Part shown: positions 45,477 to 53,049 of the stretch, one piece after another
Layout of the letters: each line of letters begins with the position of its first letter
Numbering within the stretch: the first letter of the stretch is position 1
From: an uncultured Bacilli bacterium
Lineage (GTDB): Bacteria; Bacillota_I; Bacilli_A; RF39; UBA660
DNA length: 64,000 nt
Direction: 5' to 3'
NCBI GenBank assembly: GCA_934098745.1
Contig: CAKOPG010000009.1
Location: 1-64,000 of the forward strand
The notes under the pieces: model-generated
What the model was told of the DNA's origin: nothing
What the model saw: only the letters and a program-made list of their open reading frames with translations
Databases searched by the model: none
Made by a program: the position numbers and the translations under genes

Positions 45477-47156
45477 ATGAAAAAACATGGATTATTAAAA
45501 ATCTTAGGATTACTTTTACTACTTGTAGCTGTAGTAACTTATTTCGTACCTGGAAGACAAGATGTTGTAAATTTCGTAGGTTTAGTAGACATTCCTATAA
45601 ATTACTTCAGTATTGTTCTCCAAAACTTTAGTTATATATTTCTATTAGTTTTAACAATAGGTGGTTTTTATGGCGTTTTAAGTAAAATACCTGCTTATAA
45701 AAAATTATTAGATAATATTGTAGCCAAAGTAAAACCATTAGGACACAAATTTATCTTTTTGGTTATTATCTTATTTGCCGTTATTGCTTCACTAACTGGA
45801 ATGAATATTCAACTATTAGTATTTGTTCCCTTTGTCGTTTCAATAATTATATTATTAGGATATGACAAATTAGTAGCTTTATCTTCAACCATTGTCAGCA
45901 TTTTAGTAGGTTATTTAGGAGGAATATTTGTAAATATTGTTAATCCTAACACCTATGGCGTTTCTACTTTTGAAGAATTAGTAGGTTTAGAAGATAAATA
46001 CGCTAATGTCTTTCCAAAATTATTATTACTTTTATTAGGCATCGCCCTATTAATTTACTTTGTAAATAAATACATAACAAACGTAGAAAACAAAAAAGTT
46101 AAATATGAATTAAATGATAACTCAGAATTACTAATAAATGAAGTAAAAGGAAGTTATAAAAATATTAAAGTATGGCCATTAGTAATGATTTTATCAATAT
46201 TATTCATTATTATGGTATTAGGAATAATTCCATGGGAATCATTATATGAAGTTGATTTCTTTACATTATTCCACGAAAGAGTAGTAGGATTAACTATAGG
46301 AAATATAATATTTAGAATATTACTTATAGCTGTTATCTTCGGAATTATTCAATTAGGTATTTACTTAGTTTCATTAATTAAAAAGAGTAAATATACTTTT
46401 AAAGCAACAATTCCTGTATTTGCATCTCTTGCCATTGCTTTGACATTAGAAATATTAAGTGTAGGTAAAATATGGAGTATTTATGATGTATCTTTCATAA
46501 GTAAAATAGTTAAATTCTTTAGTGGTAATAACTTCTTTGATTTTGCTTTCATTAGTAATATTATTTCTGCTAAATTACCAGCTCTAGGAGCATGGGACAC
46601 AATAAATGGTAATATTTACCCAGGTGGTGTAAACTACATTTACATAAGTATTCTTCTATTATTTGTAACATTAGTTATTGCCTTAATTAGCAAAGTAAAA
46701 TTAAATGATGCCATGGATTACTTTATTGAAGGAATCAAAAAAGCTTTACCAGCTGGTATCCTAATGACCCTTGCTTATACCGTATTAATATGTGCATATA
46801 ACAATGGTTTCTTAGAAGGAATTATTTCTAATTATGGTAAATTCAATTTTGGTATATCATCAGTTCTTGCATTCTTTGGATGCTTACTAAATGTTGATAT
46901 GTACTATATCACATATGGATGTTTCTTACCAATAATTAACCTAGTAACCGATGAAACAATATATGCCGGATTAGCTATCTTACTACAAGGTATCTATAGT
47001 ATCTTTAGTCTAGTTGGTCCAACAAGTTTAATCTTAATATTTGGATTAACTTATATGGATGTTCCATATACAACATGGCTAAAATATATTTGGAGATTTG
47101 TTTTAAGCCTAATAATTCTCCTAGCCTTAGTAGTTTTAATCGTTGTATTACTATAA
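45477..47156 (+). CDS. Large polytopic transporter, YfcC/ion-transporter-like
   Basis: 559 aa with about 13 hydrophobic segments. Conserved Gly/Asn-rich stretches (SILVGYLGGIFVNIVNPNTYG; VGPTSLILIFGLTYMDVPYTTWLKYIW) resemble the YfcC/DcuC group of the ion-transporter superfamily; the substrate (basic amino acid or dicarboxylate) is a guess. AGGAGG precedes the ATG. It is followed by its own terminator. Confidence 0.65.
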   Translation: MKKHGLLKILGLLLLLVAVVTYFVPGRQDVVNFVGLVDIPINYFSIVLQNFSYIFLLVLTIGGFYGVLSKIPAYKKLLDNIVAKVKPLGHKFIFLVIILFAVIASLTGMNIQLLVFVPFVVSIIILLGYDKLVALSSTIVSILVGYLGGIFVNIVNPNTYGVSTFEELVGLEDKYANVFPKLLLLLLGIALLIYFVNKYITNVENKKVKYELNDNSELLINEVKGSYKNIKVWPLVMILSILFIIMVLGIIPWESLYEVDFFTLFHERVVGLTIGNIIFRILLIAVIFGIIQLGIYLVSLIKKSKYTFKATIPVFASLAIALTLEILSVGKIWSIYDVSFISKIVKFFSGNNFFDFAFISNIISAKLPALGAWDTINGNIYPGGVNYIYISILLLFVTLVIALISKVKLNDAMDYFIEGIKKALPAGILMTLAYTVLICAYNNGFLEGIISNYGKFNFGISSVLAFFGCLLNVDMYYITYGCFLPIINLVTDETIYAGLAILLQGIYSIFSLVGPTSLILIFGLTYMDVPYTTWLKYIWRFVLSLIILLALVVLIVVLL

Positions 47157-47159
47157 TAA

Positions 47160-47188
47160 AAAAGCCGATTTCTAATTATCGGCTTTTA
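47160..47188 (+). terminator. Terminator of the transporter gene
   Basis: AAAAGCCGAT pairs with ATCGGCTTTT, a 10-bp stem, flanked by A and T. Confidence 0.9.
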
Positions 47189-47213
47189 AAATAATTATTT
47201 CTAATTAATATAT

Positions 47214-47248
47214 TTAAAAACAAATAACTTTAACTAGCTATTTGTTTT
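47214..47248 (-). terminator. Terminator of the SDR gene
   Basis: On the minus strand AACAAATA pairs with TATTTGTT around an 11-nt loop, followed by five T. The left arm is in the last codons of the gene. Confidence 0.75.
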
Positions 47249-47983
47249 CCTTTTTTGAATATTATATGCCACTTTAAGAAGTAACTTCGTAGGTAAGAAT
47301 CTACTAAAAAATATTCCCAATTTCATATACATACCCGGAATAATTATTAACTTACCCTTAAACATCTTATCAATAGCATACCTAGCAACATATTGTGCAT
47401 CCAAAGATTTCATATTAAATCTTACATGTGCTCTCTTATTAAAATTCGTATCCACAGGACCTGGGCATAAAACTGAAATATGTTTATTTTCCTTAGATCT
47501 CCTTAACTCCTCATATAATGCTAAAGAATAACTACACACATAACTTTTCGTTGCATAATAAGTACTCATTAACGGCCCACCTTTCATAAGCCCCGCTGAA
47601 CTAGATACATTTAAAATGTATTTAACATTCTTATTATTTATAAATAATTTTGTTAAAGTATGTAAGCATTTAACATTTAAGTCAATCATATTTAATTCAA
47701 TATCCAAATTATCTACTTGATAATTACCATAAGCTCCAAAACCAGCATTATTAATAACTATAGAAATATCCTGATCCTTTACTTCATCATATAACTTATA
47801 ACAGTTACCAATATCAGATAAATCGTACGGAAATATCTTGATATTTGTCTTAAGTCTATTCTGAAGTTCTTTTAATTTATCTTGACTCCTTGCTACCAAA
47901 ATTAAATCATATCCCAATTCCGATAAATAAATTGCCATTTCCTTACCTATACCAGAACTAGCCCCTGTTATTAACGCTTTCAT
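47234..47983 (-). CDS. Short-chain dehydrogenase/reductase
   Basis: 249 aa. The Rossmann motif TGASSGIG is at residues 6-13, NNAG at about 82-85, the catalytic Ser in NVSSSAG and Tyr-Lys in YYATKSY. The C-terminal basic-hydrophobic part (LGIFFSRFLPTKLLLKVAY) suggests membrane association, as in DltE/YqjQ-like SDRs. The substrate is unknown. GAGGTGATTTGAT precedes the ATG. Its promoter lies in the first 46-bp repeat of the retron island. Confidence 0.9.
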   Translation of the reverse strand: MKALITGASSGIGKEMAIYLSELGYDLILVARSQDKLKELQNRLKTNIKIFPYDLSDIGNCYKLYDEVKDQDISIVINNAGFGAYGNYQVDNLDIELNMIDLNVKCLHTLTKLFINNKNVKYILNVSSSAGLMKGGPLMSTYYATKSYVCSYSLALYEELRRSKENKHISVLCPGPVDTNFNKRAHVRFNMKSLDAQYVARYAIDKMFKGKLIIIPGMYMKLGIFFSRFLPTKLLLKVAYNIQKRKTNS

Positions 47984-48002
47984 ATCAAATCACCTCACTA
48001 TT

Positions 48003-48008
48003 ATTATA
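48003..48008 (-). promoter_or_regulatory. -10 box of the SDR gene
   Basis: TATAAT on the minus strand, 19 bases from the SDR start. The -35 region falls in the 46-bp repeat, so the SDR and rluB promoters originally overlapped back to back. Confidence 0.5.
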
Positions 48009-48010
48009 CA

Positions 48011-48056
48011 CTATTGTTTAATTTTTAAAAATAGTATATAATACTTAACAAGTGAA
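48011..48056 (+). repeat. 46-bp direct repeat, copy 1 (left end of retron island)
   Basis: Identical to 50472-50517 except one base (48051 A, 50512 G). It holds a promoter (TTGTTT at 48014, TATAAT at 48037). The base change turns the rluB ribosome site AGGTGA into AAGTGA here. Homology stops sharply on both sides. Confidence 0.95.
48014..48042 (+). promoter_or_regulatory. Promoter of the retron ncRNA-RT transcript
   Basis: TTGTTT, 17-bp spacer, TATAAT. Transcription would start about 90 bases before the msr. It is a duplicate of the rluB promoter. Confidence 0.65.
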
Positions 48057-48138
48057 TAATTACATCAAAATTACAAAAAATATTACTAGATTTAATAGTT
48101 TAATTATTGAAAGAACCATCATCTAAATAGTAAAATTA

Positions 48139-48314
48139 TATATAGCAATAGCGTGTGGATAAATATCCCCTTTAACGAGTCGTTAAAGCACCTAATTATT
48201 AAAGACATGAATTATAATTTTCCATAGGACCTAACTATGGCTAGCCATAGACACTTCATTACATTACGTTAAGTCCAATTCCAAATTATAATATCATAAA
48301 GTATTGCTTATATA
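48139..48314 (+). ncRNA. Retron non-coding RNA (msr-msd)
   Basis: a1 TATATAGCAATA at 48139-48150 pairs with a2 TATTGCTTATATA at 48302-48314 (one bulged T). The next bases are AGC, so G48151 is the predicted branching guanosine. The msr then has hairpins GGAT-AAAT-ATCC (48157-48168) and CTTTAACG-AGT-CGTTAAAG (48170-48188). The msd is a long hairpin: ATTATAATTT 48211-48220 with AAATTATAAT 48283-48292, then GGAC/GTCC and TAAC/GTTA. Inside lies CTATGGCTAGCCATAG (48235-48250). It ends 17 bases before the RT start. The exact cDNA ends are predicted, not seen. Confidence 0.9.
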
Positions 48315-48331
48315 CCGAGGAGGTAATAAAT

Positions 48332-49303
48332 ATGTGGAAATATCTGACTAAAGAAGCCGAAATCAAATATTTATTATCTATTCATTTAATTGATGGCACT
48401 AGTGATAAAGATATCTTAAATAAAATATATACAATAAGTAACAATAAAGAGAAAAATTATAAAATATATAAAATAAAAAAGAAAAATGGTCATTATCGTA
48501 CTATTTATGCACCTAAACCTAATCTCTTAATTATTCAAAAAAATATCTTAAAAAATATTCTTGAAAAGAGAAGTATTTCTAAATATGCTAGAGCTTATAA
48601 AAAAGGAATAACCCTAGTTGATAATGCCAAGGAGCATCTAAATAAAAAAATAATTCTTAAATTAGATATAAAAGATTTTTTTAACAGTATCCAATATATT
48701 CAGATATATAATACCTGTTTTCCTCAAGAATTATTTCCTAAATCCATTGGAACTCTTCTTACAAATTTATGCACTTGTTATGATATTCTTCCTCAAGGGG
48801 CACCAACCTCATCATATATTTCTAATCTTGTTATGTATAATTTTGACATAATCATAGGGACATTTTGTGACAGTAGAAATATTGCCTACACAAGATATTG
48901 TGATGATATGACCTTTTCTGGAGATTTTGATTATCATGAAATAATTAATCTTGTAAAACAAGAACTGACAAAATTAAATTTATCTCTAAACATGAAAAAA
49001 ATTCATGTAATTACCCAAAAGAGTAGGCAAATAGTTACCGGTGTAGTCGTCAATAAGAAATTACAGGTAGCTAAATATTATCGTCAAGAAATAAGAAAAA
49101 ATGTATACTATATAAAAAAGTATGGCCTTATTTCTCATTTAGGAAGAACAAATAACAAAATGGCCCCAGTTACTTACCTAAATACCTTATTGGGAAAGAT
49201 TAATTATGTTTTGCAAATAGATAAATCTAACAAAGAATTTATAAATTATAAAAAAGAAATCCTAAAAACAATTAAAAACATTCATAATAAAAAAATAATT
49301 TAG
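48332..49303 (+). CDS. Retron reverse transcriptase
   Basis: 323 aa, typical for retron RTs. The order of motifs is: KKKNGHYRTIYAP (51-61, RT1), retron-specific NAxxH (N98-H102 in VDNAKEHL), LDIKDFFNSI with metal-binding Asp112, LPQGAPTSSYISNL (153-166), YCDD at 189-192 (usually YADD), and the retron-specific VTG at 235-237 (QIVTGVVVN). It primes from the 2'-OH of the msr branching G and makes msDNA. GAGGAGGT precedes the ATG. The ncRNA directly upstream completes the retron. No maturase or effector domain is fused. Confidence 0.95.
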   Translation: MWKYLTKEAEIKYLLSIHLIDGTSDKDILNKIYTISNNKEKNYKIYKIKKKNGHYRTIYAPKPNLLIIQKNILKNILEKRSISKYARAYKKGITLVDNAKEHLNKKIILKLDIKDFFNSIQYIQIYNTCFPQELFPKSIGTLLTNLCTCYDILPQGAPTSSYISNLVMYNFDIIIGTFCDSRNIAYTRYCDDMTFSGDFDYHEIINLVKQELTKLNLSLNMKKIHVITQKSRQIVTGVVVNKKLQVAKYYRQEIRKNVYYIKKYGLISHLGRTNNKMAPVTYLNTLLGKINYVLQIDKSNKEFINYKKEILKTIKNIHNKKII

Positions 49304-49385
49304 TTATCTCTCAACGCTATTGTTTTGTTAGTCATTTGACATATTTTTATGTAAAATAATTAAATTTATTAATTTATAAAAATTA

Positions 49386-49428
49386 GAAAAACAGTTAAAA
49401 TACAATATAAATATTTAACTGTTTTTTA
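49386..49428 (+). terminator. Terminator between the RT and the Rpn gene
   Basis: AAAACAGTTAAA pairs with TTTAACTGTTTT followed by T-rich sequence. It separates the RT transcript from the nuclease gene. Confidence 0.85.
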
Positions 49429-49513
49429 ATATCTGTTTACTTCATATTACAGAATTTAATAAAATGATAAACTTATTATTCAGAAATACCATATTTTTTA
49501 CAAAGAGTTAATT

Positions 49514-49542
49514 TTGACAATTTTTTTTAATTTTGTTATAAC
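49514..49542 (+). promoter_or_regulatory. Promoter of the Rpn-type nuclease gene
   Basis: TTGACA, 17-bp spacer, TATAAC. It ends 18 bases before the start codon, giving a very short leader. Confidence 0.75.
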
Positions 49543-49560
49543 CAAAAAGAAGGAGGCTAT

Positions 49561-50376
49561 ATGGCTAAATTTTACAAAATAAGTACAGACGGTATGTTTA
49601 AATCTATCTTTGAAAACGAAAACAATAAGCATCTATTAGAAAGAATAATTGAAGAAGTAATTAAAGAAAAAGTAATTATTACCAAATTACTAGTACCAGA
49701 ACTAAGAAAAAATAAAATAACTGTAAAAGGAAAGACTTTAGACGTATTAGTAAAAACAGATAATAAAGAAATTAATATAGAGATTAACTCTTCAATGTAT
49801 GATGATATTAAAAGAAGAAATGCTGGATTTATTTTCAGAAGATATAGTGATTCCGTTGGTATAGGGGGAAGTTATGATAAAATGCCAGGGTTTATTCAAA
49901 TAAACTTTTCAGCTAATTTAGGAAAGAATTATCCCATGGTAGCGGAATACAATTTATATGATGAAAAGGCAAAATTAATGTTCATTAACAACTTCAAAAT
50001 ATATGAAATAAATCTTGAAAAGTATAAGAAGTTTTGCTATGATAATAATATCTTAAGTCTCATATCAATGCTCGATATGGACTATGGAGAATTAATAAAT
50101 GTTAAGGGTGATAAAGATATGGAAAAATTAAGAGATGAAGCACTAACATTAAATAATGATTCAGAACTTTTAAATTATTTGTCAGATGAAGAGGAAGAAA
50201 AATTAATTAAAAATACATACATATCAAAGGGCATTGAAAAAGGTATTGAGCAAGGTGTTGAGCAAAATAAAATAGAAATGGTTAAAAAGATGCTAAAAGA
50301 AAACATCGATATTAGCATTATATCTAGAATATCTGGATTAAGCAAAAGTGAAATAGAGAAGATTAGAAAAAATTAA
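49561..50376 (+). CDS. Rpn-family PD-(D/E)XK nuclease
   Basis: 271 aa. The PD-(D/E)XK core reads GKTLDVLVKTDNKEINIEIN: Asp61 and Glu74-x-Asn76, with Asn where most relatives have Gln. YDDIKRRNAGFIFRRYSD and a C-terminal helical part (ISKGIEKGIEQGVEQNKIEMVKKMLKE) complete the family pattern (PDDEXK_2, 'recombination-promoting nuclease/putative transposase'). AAGGAGG precedes the ATG. It lies inside the retron island with its own promoter; it may be the retron's partner or a separate passenger. Confidence 0.88.
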   Translation: MAKFYKISTDGMFKSIFENENNKHLLERIIEEVIKEKVIITKLLVPELRKNKITVKGKTLDVLVKTDNKEINIEINSSMYDDIKRRNAGFIFRRYSDSVGIGGSYDKMPGFIQINFSANLGKNYPMVAEYNLYDEKAKLMFINNFKIYEINLEKYKKFCYDNNILSLISMLDMDYGELINVKGDKDMEKLRDEALTLNNDSELLNYLSDEEEEKLIKNTYISKGIEKGIEQGVEQNKIEMVKKMLKENIDISIISRISGLSKSEIEKIRKN

Positions 50377-50471
50377 TCTTTTCCATGAAGTAATACATAA
50401 TTGCGTTAGTCCTCTGGGATAATCTAAAATTAATCCTTGTAGTTACTCTTCTTACCAATTCATTGTATCTG

Positions 50472-50517
50472 CTATTGTTTAATTTTTAAAAATAGTATAT
50501 AATACTTAACAGGTGAA
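50472..50517 (+). repeat. 46-bp direct repeat, copy 2 (right end of retron island)
   Basis: Matches 48011-48056 with one mismatch. Here the last bases AGGTGAA are the ribosome site of rluB, so this is probably the ancestral copy. 50377-50471 shows no gene. Confidence 0.95.
50475..50503 (+). promoter_or_regulatory. rluB: Promoter of rluB
   Basis: TTGTTT, 17-bp spacer, TATAAT, inside repeat copy 2 and 20 bases before the start codon. Confidence 0.7.
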
Positions 50518-50522
50518 CAAGT

Positions 50523-51239
50523 ATGGAAAGATTACAAAAAGTAATAGCTGACTTAGGATATTCTTCAAGAAGAAAAGCCGAAGAACTAATCCAAGAAGGC
50601 AAAGTTAAAGTAAATGGAATAACCATTACAAAACTAGGTACTAAGGTAAAAAGTAGCGATACTATTGAAGTAGAAAACACTATTTTAGATAACAATAAAA
50701 ATTATGAATATTATCTTTTGAATAAGCCCCGTGAAGTAATTTCTTCTGCTCGTGATGAACACGGTAGAACAACCGTAGTTGATTTAATAAAAACAAGCCA
50801 AAGAATATATCCTATAGGAAGACTTGATTATGACACTACTGGAATAATTCTTTTGACAAATGATGGTAATCTTGCTAACAAACTAATGCATCCATCTAGT
50901 AAAATTGAAAAAAAATATGTAGCTAAAGTAAGTGGTTTGGTTACTGGGTATGATATAAAAAGGCTTCGCGAAGGCGTTATCGTAGATGGCAAAATTACTG
51001 CTAAAGCCAAAGTAGATTTGAAAAAATATGATAAAAAAACAGATAAATCTCTTGTAGAATTGACTATTCATGAAGGTAGAAACCATCAAGTCAAAAAAAT
51101 GTTTGAAGCCATTAATCATGATGTTATAAAATTAAAAAGAGAAAAATACGCTAATCTGGATTTAACTGGTTTAAAACCTGGAGAATATCGTCATCTAACT
51201 AACAAAGAAATAGCTGTTTTATATTCATTAGTGAAGTAA
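50523..51239 (+). CDS. rluB: Ribosomal large-subunit pseudouridine synthase B
   Basis: 238 aa. The N-terminal S4 domain (MERLQKVIADLGYSSRRKAEELI) binds RNA. The catalytic block GRLDYDTTGIILLTNDG contains the essential Asp. It converts a uridine of 23S rRNA to pseudouridine. AGGTGA precedes the ATG. Its promoter is in the right-hand repeat of the retron island. Confidence 0.93.
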   Translation: MERLQKVIADLGYSSRRKAEELIQEGKVKVNGITITKLGTKVKSSDTIEVENTILDNNKNYEYYLLNKPREVISSARDEHGRTTVVDLIKTSQRIYPIGRLDYDTTGIILLTNDGNLANKLMHPSSKIEKKYVAKVSGLVTGYDIKRLREGVIVDGKITAKAKVDLKKYDKKTDKSLVELTIHEGRNHQVKKMFEAINHDVIKLKREKYANLDLTGLKPGEYRHLTNKEIAVLYSLVK

Positions 51240-51241
51240 AA

Positions 51242-51736
51242 ATGTTAAATAGTATTATTTTCTTAGACATCGATGGTGTTTTAAATTCAGATAGTACCTT
51301 TAAAGAAAACGAAGGCTTTAGTAAAGCTATTTCAAAGTTACCAAAAAATAGCTCTCCTTCACCCCTTTATTTAAGTCAAATAAATGATTTGGATAATAAT
51401 AAAATATCTCTAATTAAAGAATTATCCCATGTTACAAATTCCAAAATTGTTATCACTTCAACATGGAGAAATCTAAAAATATGGCCATTAATAGAAGAAT
51501 ATCTAATTACCAAAGGTTTGCCCGTTATTGATACAACCCCATATATAGAGAATAATCGTAGCAAAGAAATAGCTACATATCTAAAAGAACATCCGGATAT
51601 TTCCAATTTTATAATTATTGATGATGACTTCTTTCCCGGATATGAAGAATATTGCGATAAATTTATTCATCCTAGTTTTTATCAAGATGGCTTTACCGAA
51701 GAACATCTAGAATTAGCTAAAACTCTCTTAAAGTAA
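51242..51736 (+). CDS. HAD-like hydrolase (SAK_2 type)
   Basis: 164 aa. It starts with IIFLDIDGVLNSDSTF, the HAD motif I, then ITSTWRNLKIW and a late IIDDDFFPGY that supplies motif IV Asp residues. This resembles the small HAD domains found in 'Swiss Army Knife' RNA-repair proteins (HAD_SAK_2). The substrate is unknown. It begins 2 bases after the rluB stop and is translated from the same mRNA. Confidence 0.8.
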   Translation: MLNSIIFLDIDGVLNSDSTFKENEGFSKAISKLPKNSSPSPLYLSQINDLDNNKISLIKELSHVTNSKIVITSTWRNLKIWPLIEEYLITKGLPVIDTTPYIENNRSKEIATYLKEHPDISNFIIIDDDFFPGYEEYCDKFIHPSFYQDGFTEEHLELAKTLLK

Positions 51737-51762
51737 TTAATATTAAATAATAATAAATTAAT

Positions 51763-51811
51763 AAAAAAAATCAAGAGTTCAAATACAAACTTACTTTACT
51801 CTTGATTTTTT
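51763..51811 (+). terminator. Bidirectional terminator between converging genes
   Basis: AAATCAAGAGT pairs with ACTCTTGATTT around a 22-nt loop, with A and T runs on both sides. It serves the rluB-HAD unit and the CDP-alcohol phosphatidyltransferase gene. Confidence 0.85.
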
Positions 51812-51879
51812 ATCTATTCTTATTTAAATAAAATCCACTTATCAACGTTTAAACATCTATCTTCTCATTAGTTGATAAA

Positions 51880-52476
51880 TTACTTATTCTTTGCTTTTTT
51901 TCTTTTTTTATCTTTATCCATATCAATACTAATATATTTTATTAAAGTTATCACTTGACATATAATCGTAACAATTGAAGATATAAAAATAACTTTAATA
52001 TTGGTTTCAGGAATGTACACTAAAATTAATGTTATTGATAATAGTGTCGTTTTAATTTTTCCTATAACAGTTGATCTCGGATGATTTCCTTTTGCCTCGG
52101 ATAACAAATTGGTATAACTAATAGCTATTTCCAGTATCAAATTAAATAATAAAATATAACATTCAAATACAGTTGGAATTACCAAACTCATCGCAAATAT
52201 TTTATCGCAAACTGCATCGAGTTTTACACCGAACTCCGATACATAATTATATTTTCTAGCTATTCTCCCATCTAAAAAGTCTGTTATAGCAAAAAATATC
52301 AAAGCTCCAATAGCAATCTTTATTTCCCCTAAAAGCATTGATGGAATAATTATAAAAGGGGATAATGCCCTAGAAAAAGTTAACATATTAGGAATTTGCC
52401 TTTTAATATTACCATTCTTAATATCTTTTATCTGTAATTTAAAATCTTTAAAAAACTCTTTTATCATTTTTTTCAT
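51880..52476 (-). CDS. CDP-alcohol phosphatidyltransferase (PgsA-like)
   Basis: 198 aa, with about five hydrophobic segments. The signature DG-x2-AR-x8-G-x3-D-x3-D is complete: DGRIAR, then FG, LDAVCD. It transfers a phosphatidyl group from CDP-diacylglycerol to an alcohol, probably glycerol phosphate. A basic N-terminus and a highly basic tail (KDKKRKKAKNK) flank it. GGGGTG lies before the ATG at 52476; the TTG at 52491 is unlikely. Confidence 0.88.
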   Translation of the reverse strand: MKKMIKEFFKDFKLQIKDIKNGNIKRQIPNMLTFSRALSPFIIIPSMLLGEIKIAIGALIFFAITDFLDGRIARKYNYVSEFGVKLDAVCDKIFAMSLVIPTVFECYILLFNLILEIAISYTNLLSEAKGNHPRSTVIGKIKTTLLSITLILVYIPETNIKVIFISSIVTIICQVITLIKYISIDMDKDKKRKKAKNK

Positions 52477-52663
52477 CTTAACACCCCACAAACTACTTCC
52501 TTATCAAATTATCCTTATTATATCCAATTAAAATTCAAAAATCAATTACCAATTCTATTTTTCCTCATCTTTCTAATAAATCTATATATTAAATACTAAA
52601 TAAAGTATATTTATCCCTCTTAAAGTTATCATAACTACATAACCATAGTTATTTTAAATATAA

Positions 52664-52685
52664 GAAAAGAGACTATTTCGTCTCT
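52664..52685 (-). terminator. Terminator of spoVS
   Basis: On the minus strand AGAGAC-GAAATA-GTCTCT then TTTCTT. The stem includes the last codons and stop of spoVS. Confidence 0.7.
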
Positions 52686-52933
52686 ACAATTAACTTAATA
52701 GCAGTCCTTTCATCTCCATCTATCACAATATCTGTAAATGCTGGAATACATACCAAATTTTTACCAGATGGTGCCACAAACCCTCTTGCAATTGCAATTG
52801 CCTTAATAGCCTGATTAAGTGCTCCGGCTCCAATAGCCTGTATTTCTACAGAGTCTTTTTCTCTAAAAACATTAGCAAGCGCTCCGGCTACTGAATTAGG
52901 ATTAGACTTTGTTCCTACTTTAAGTGTTTCCAT
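52673..52933 (-). CDS. spoVS: Stage V sporulation protein S
   Basis: 86 aa, the standard SpoVS length. It contains VAGALANVFREKDSVEIQ, the invariant AIGAGALNQAIKAIAIARG, and CIPAFTDIVIDGDERTAIKL. SpoVS is a small dimeric protein needed for late sporulation steps, also found outside spore formers. Start: GAAAGGAA precedes the ATG at 52933; the ATG at 52960 has no site. Confidence 0.97.
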   Translation of the reverse strand: METLKVGTKSNPNSVAGALANVFREKDSVEIQAIGAGALNQAIKAIAIARGFVAPSGKNLVCIPAFTDIVIDGDERTAIKLIVETK

Positions 52934-52998
52934 TGTTTTCACATTCCTTTCTTTATACACTTAACTATATGATATTATTTTAAAAAAGATACTAACAA

Positions 52999-53027
52999 TT
53001 TACATTTGCCCTCTAGTTTGCTATAAT
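52999..53027 (+). promoter_or_regulatory. Promoter of the alr cluster
   Basis: TTTACA, 17-bp spacer, TATAAT with upstream TG. It ends 23 bases before the chosen alr start codon. Confidence 0.75.
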
Positions 53028-53049
53028 TAATTATAAGGAGATGATTGTT

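Noticed and set aside
48332..49303. Reading the RT as a group II intron or DGR reverse transcriptase
   Set aside because: No maturase or HNH domain, no intron RNA or template/variable repeats; NAxxH and VTG motifs plus msr-msd identify a retron.
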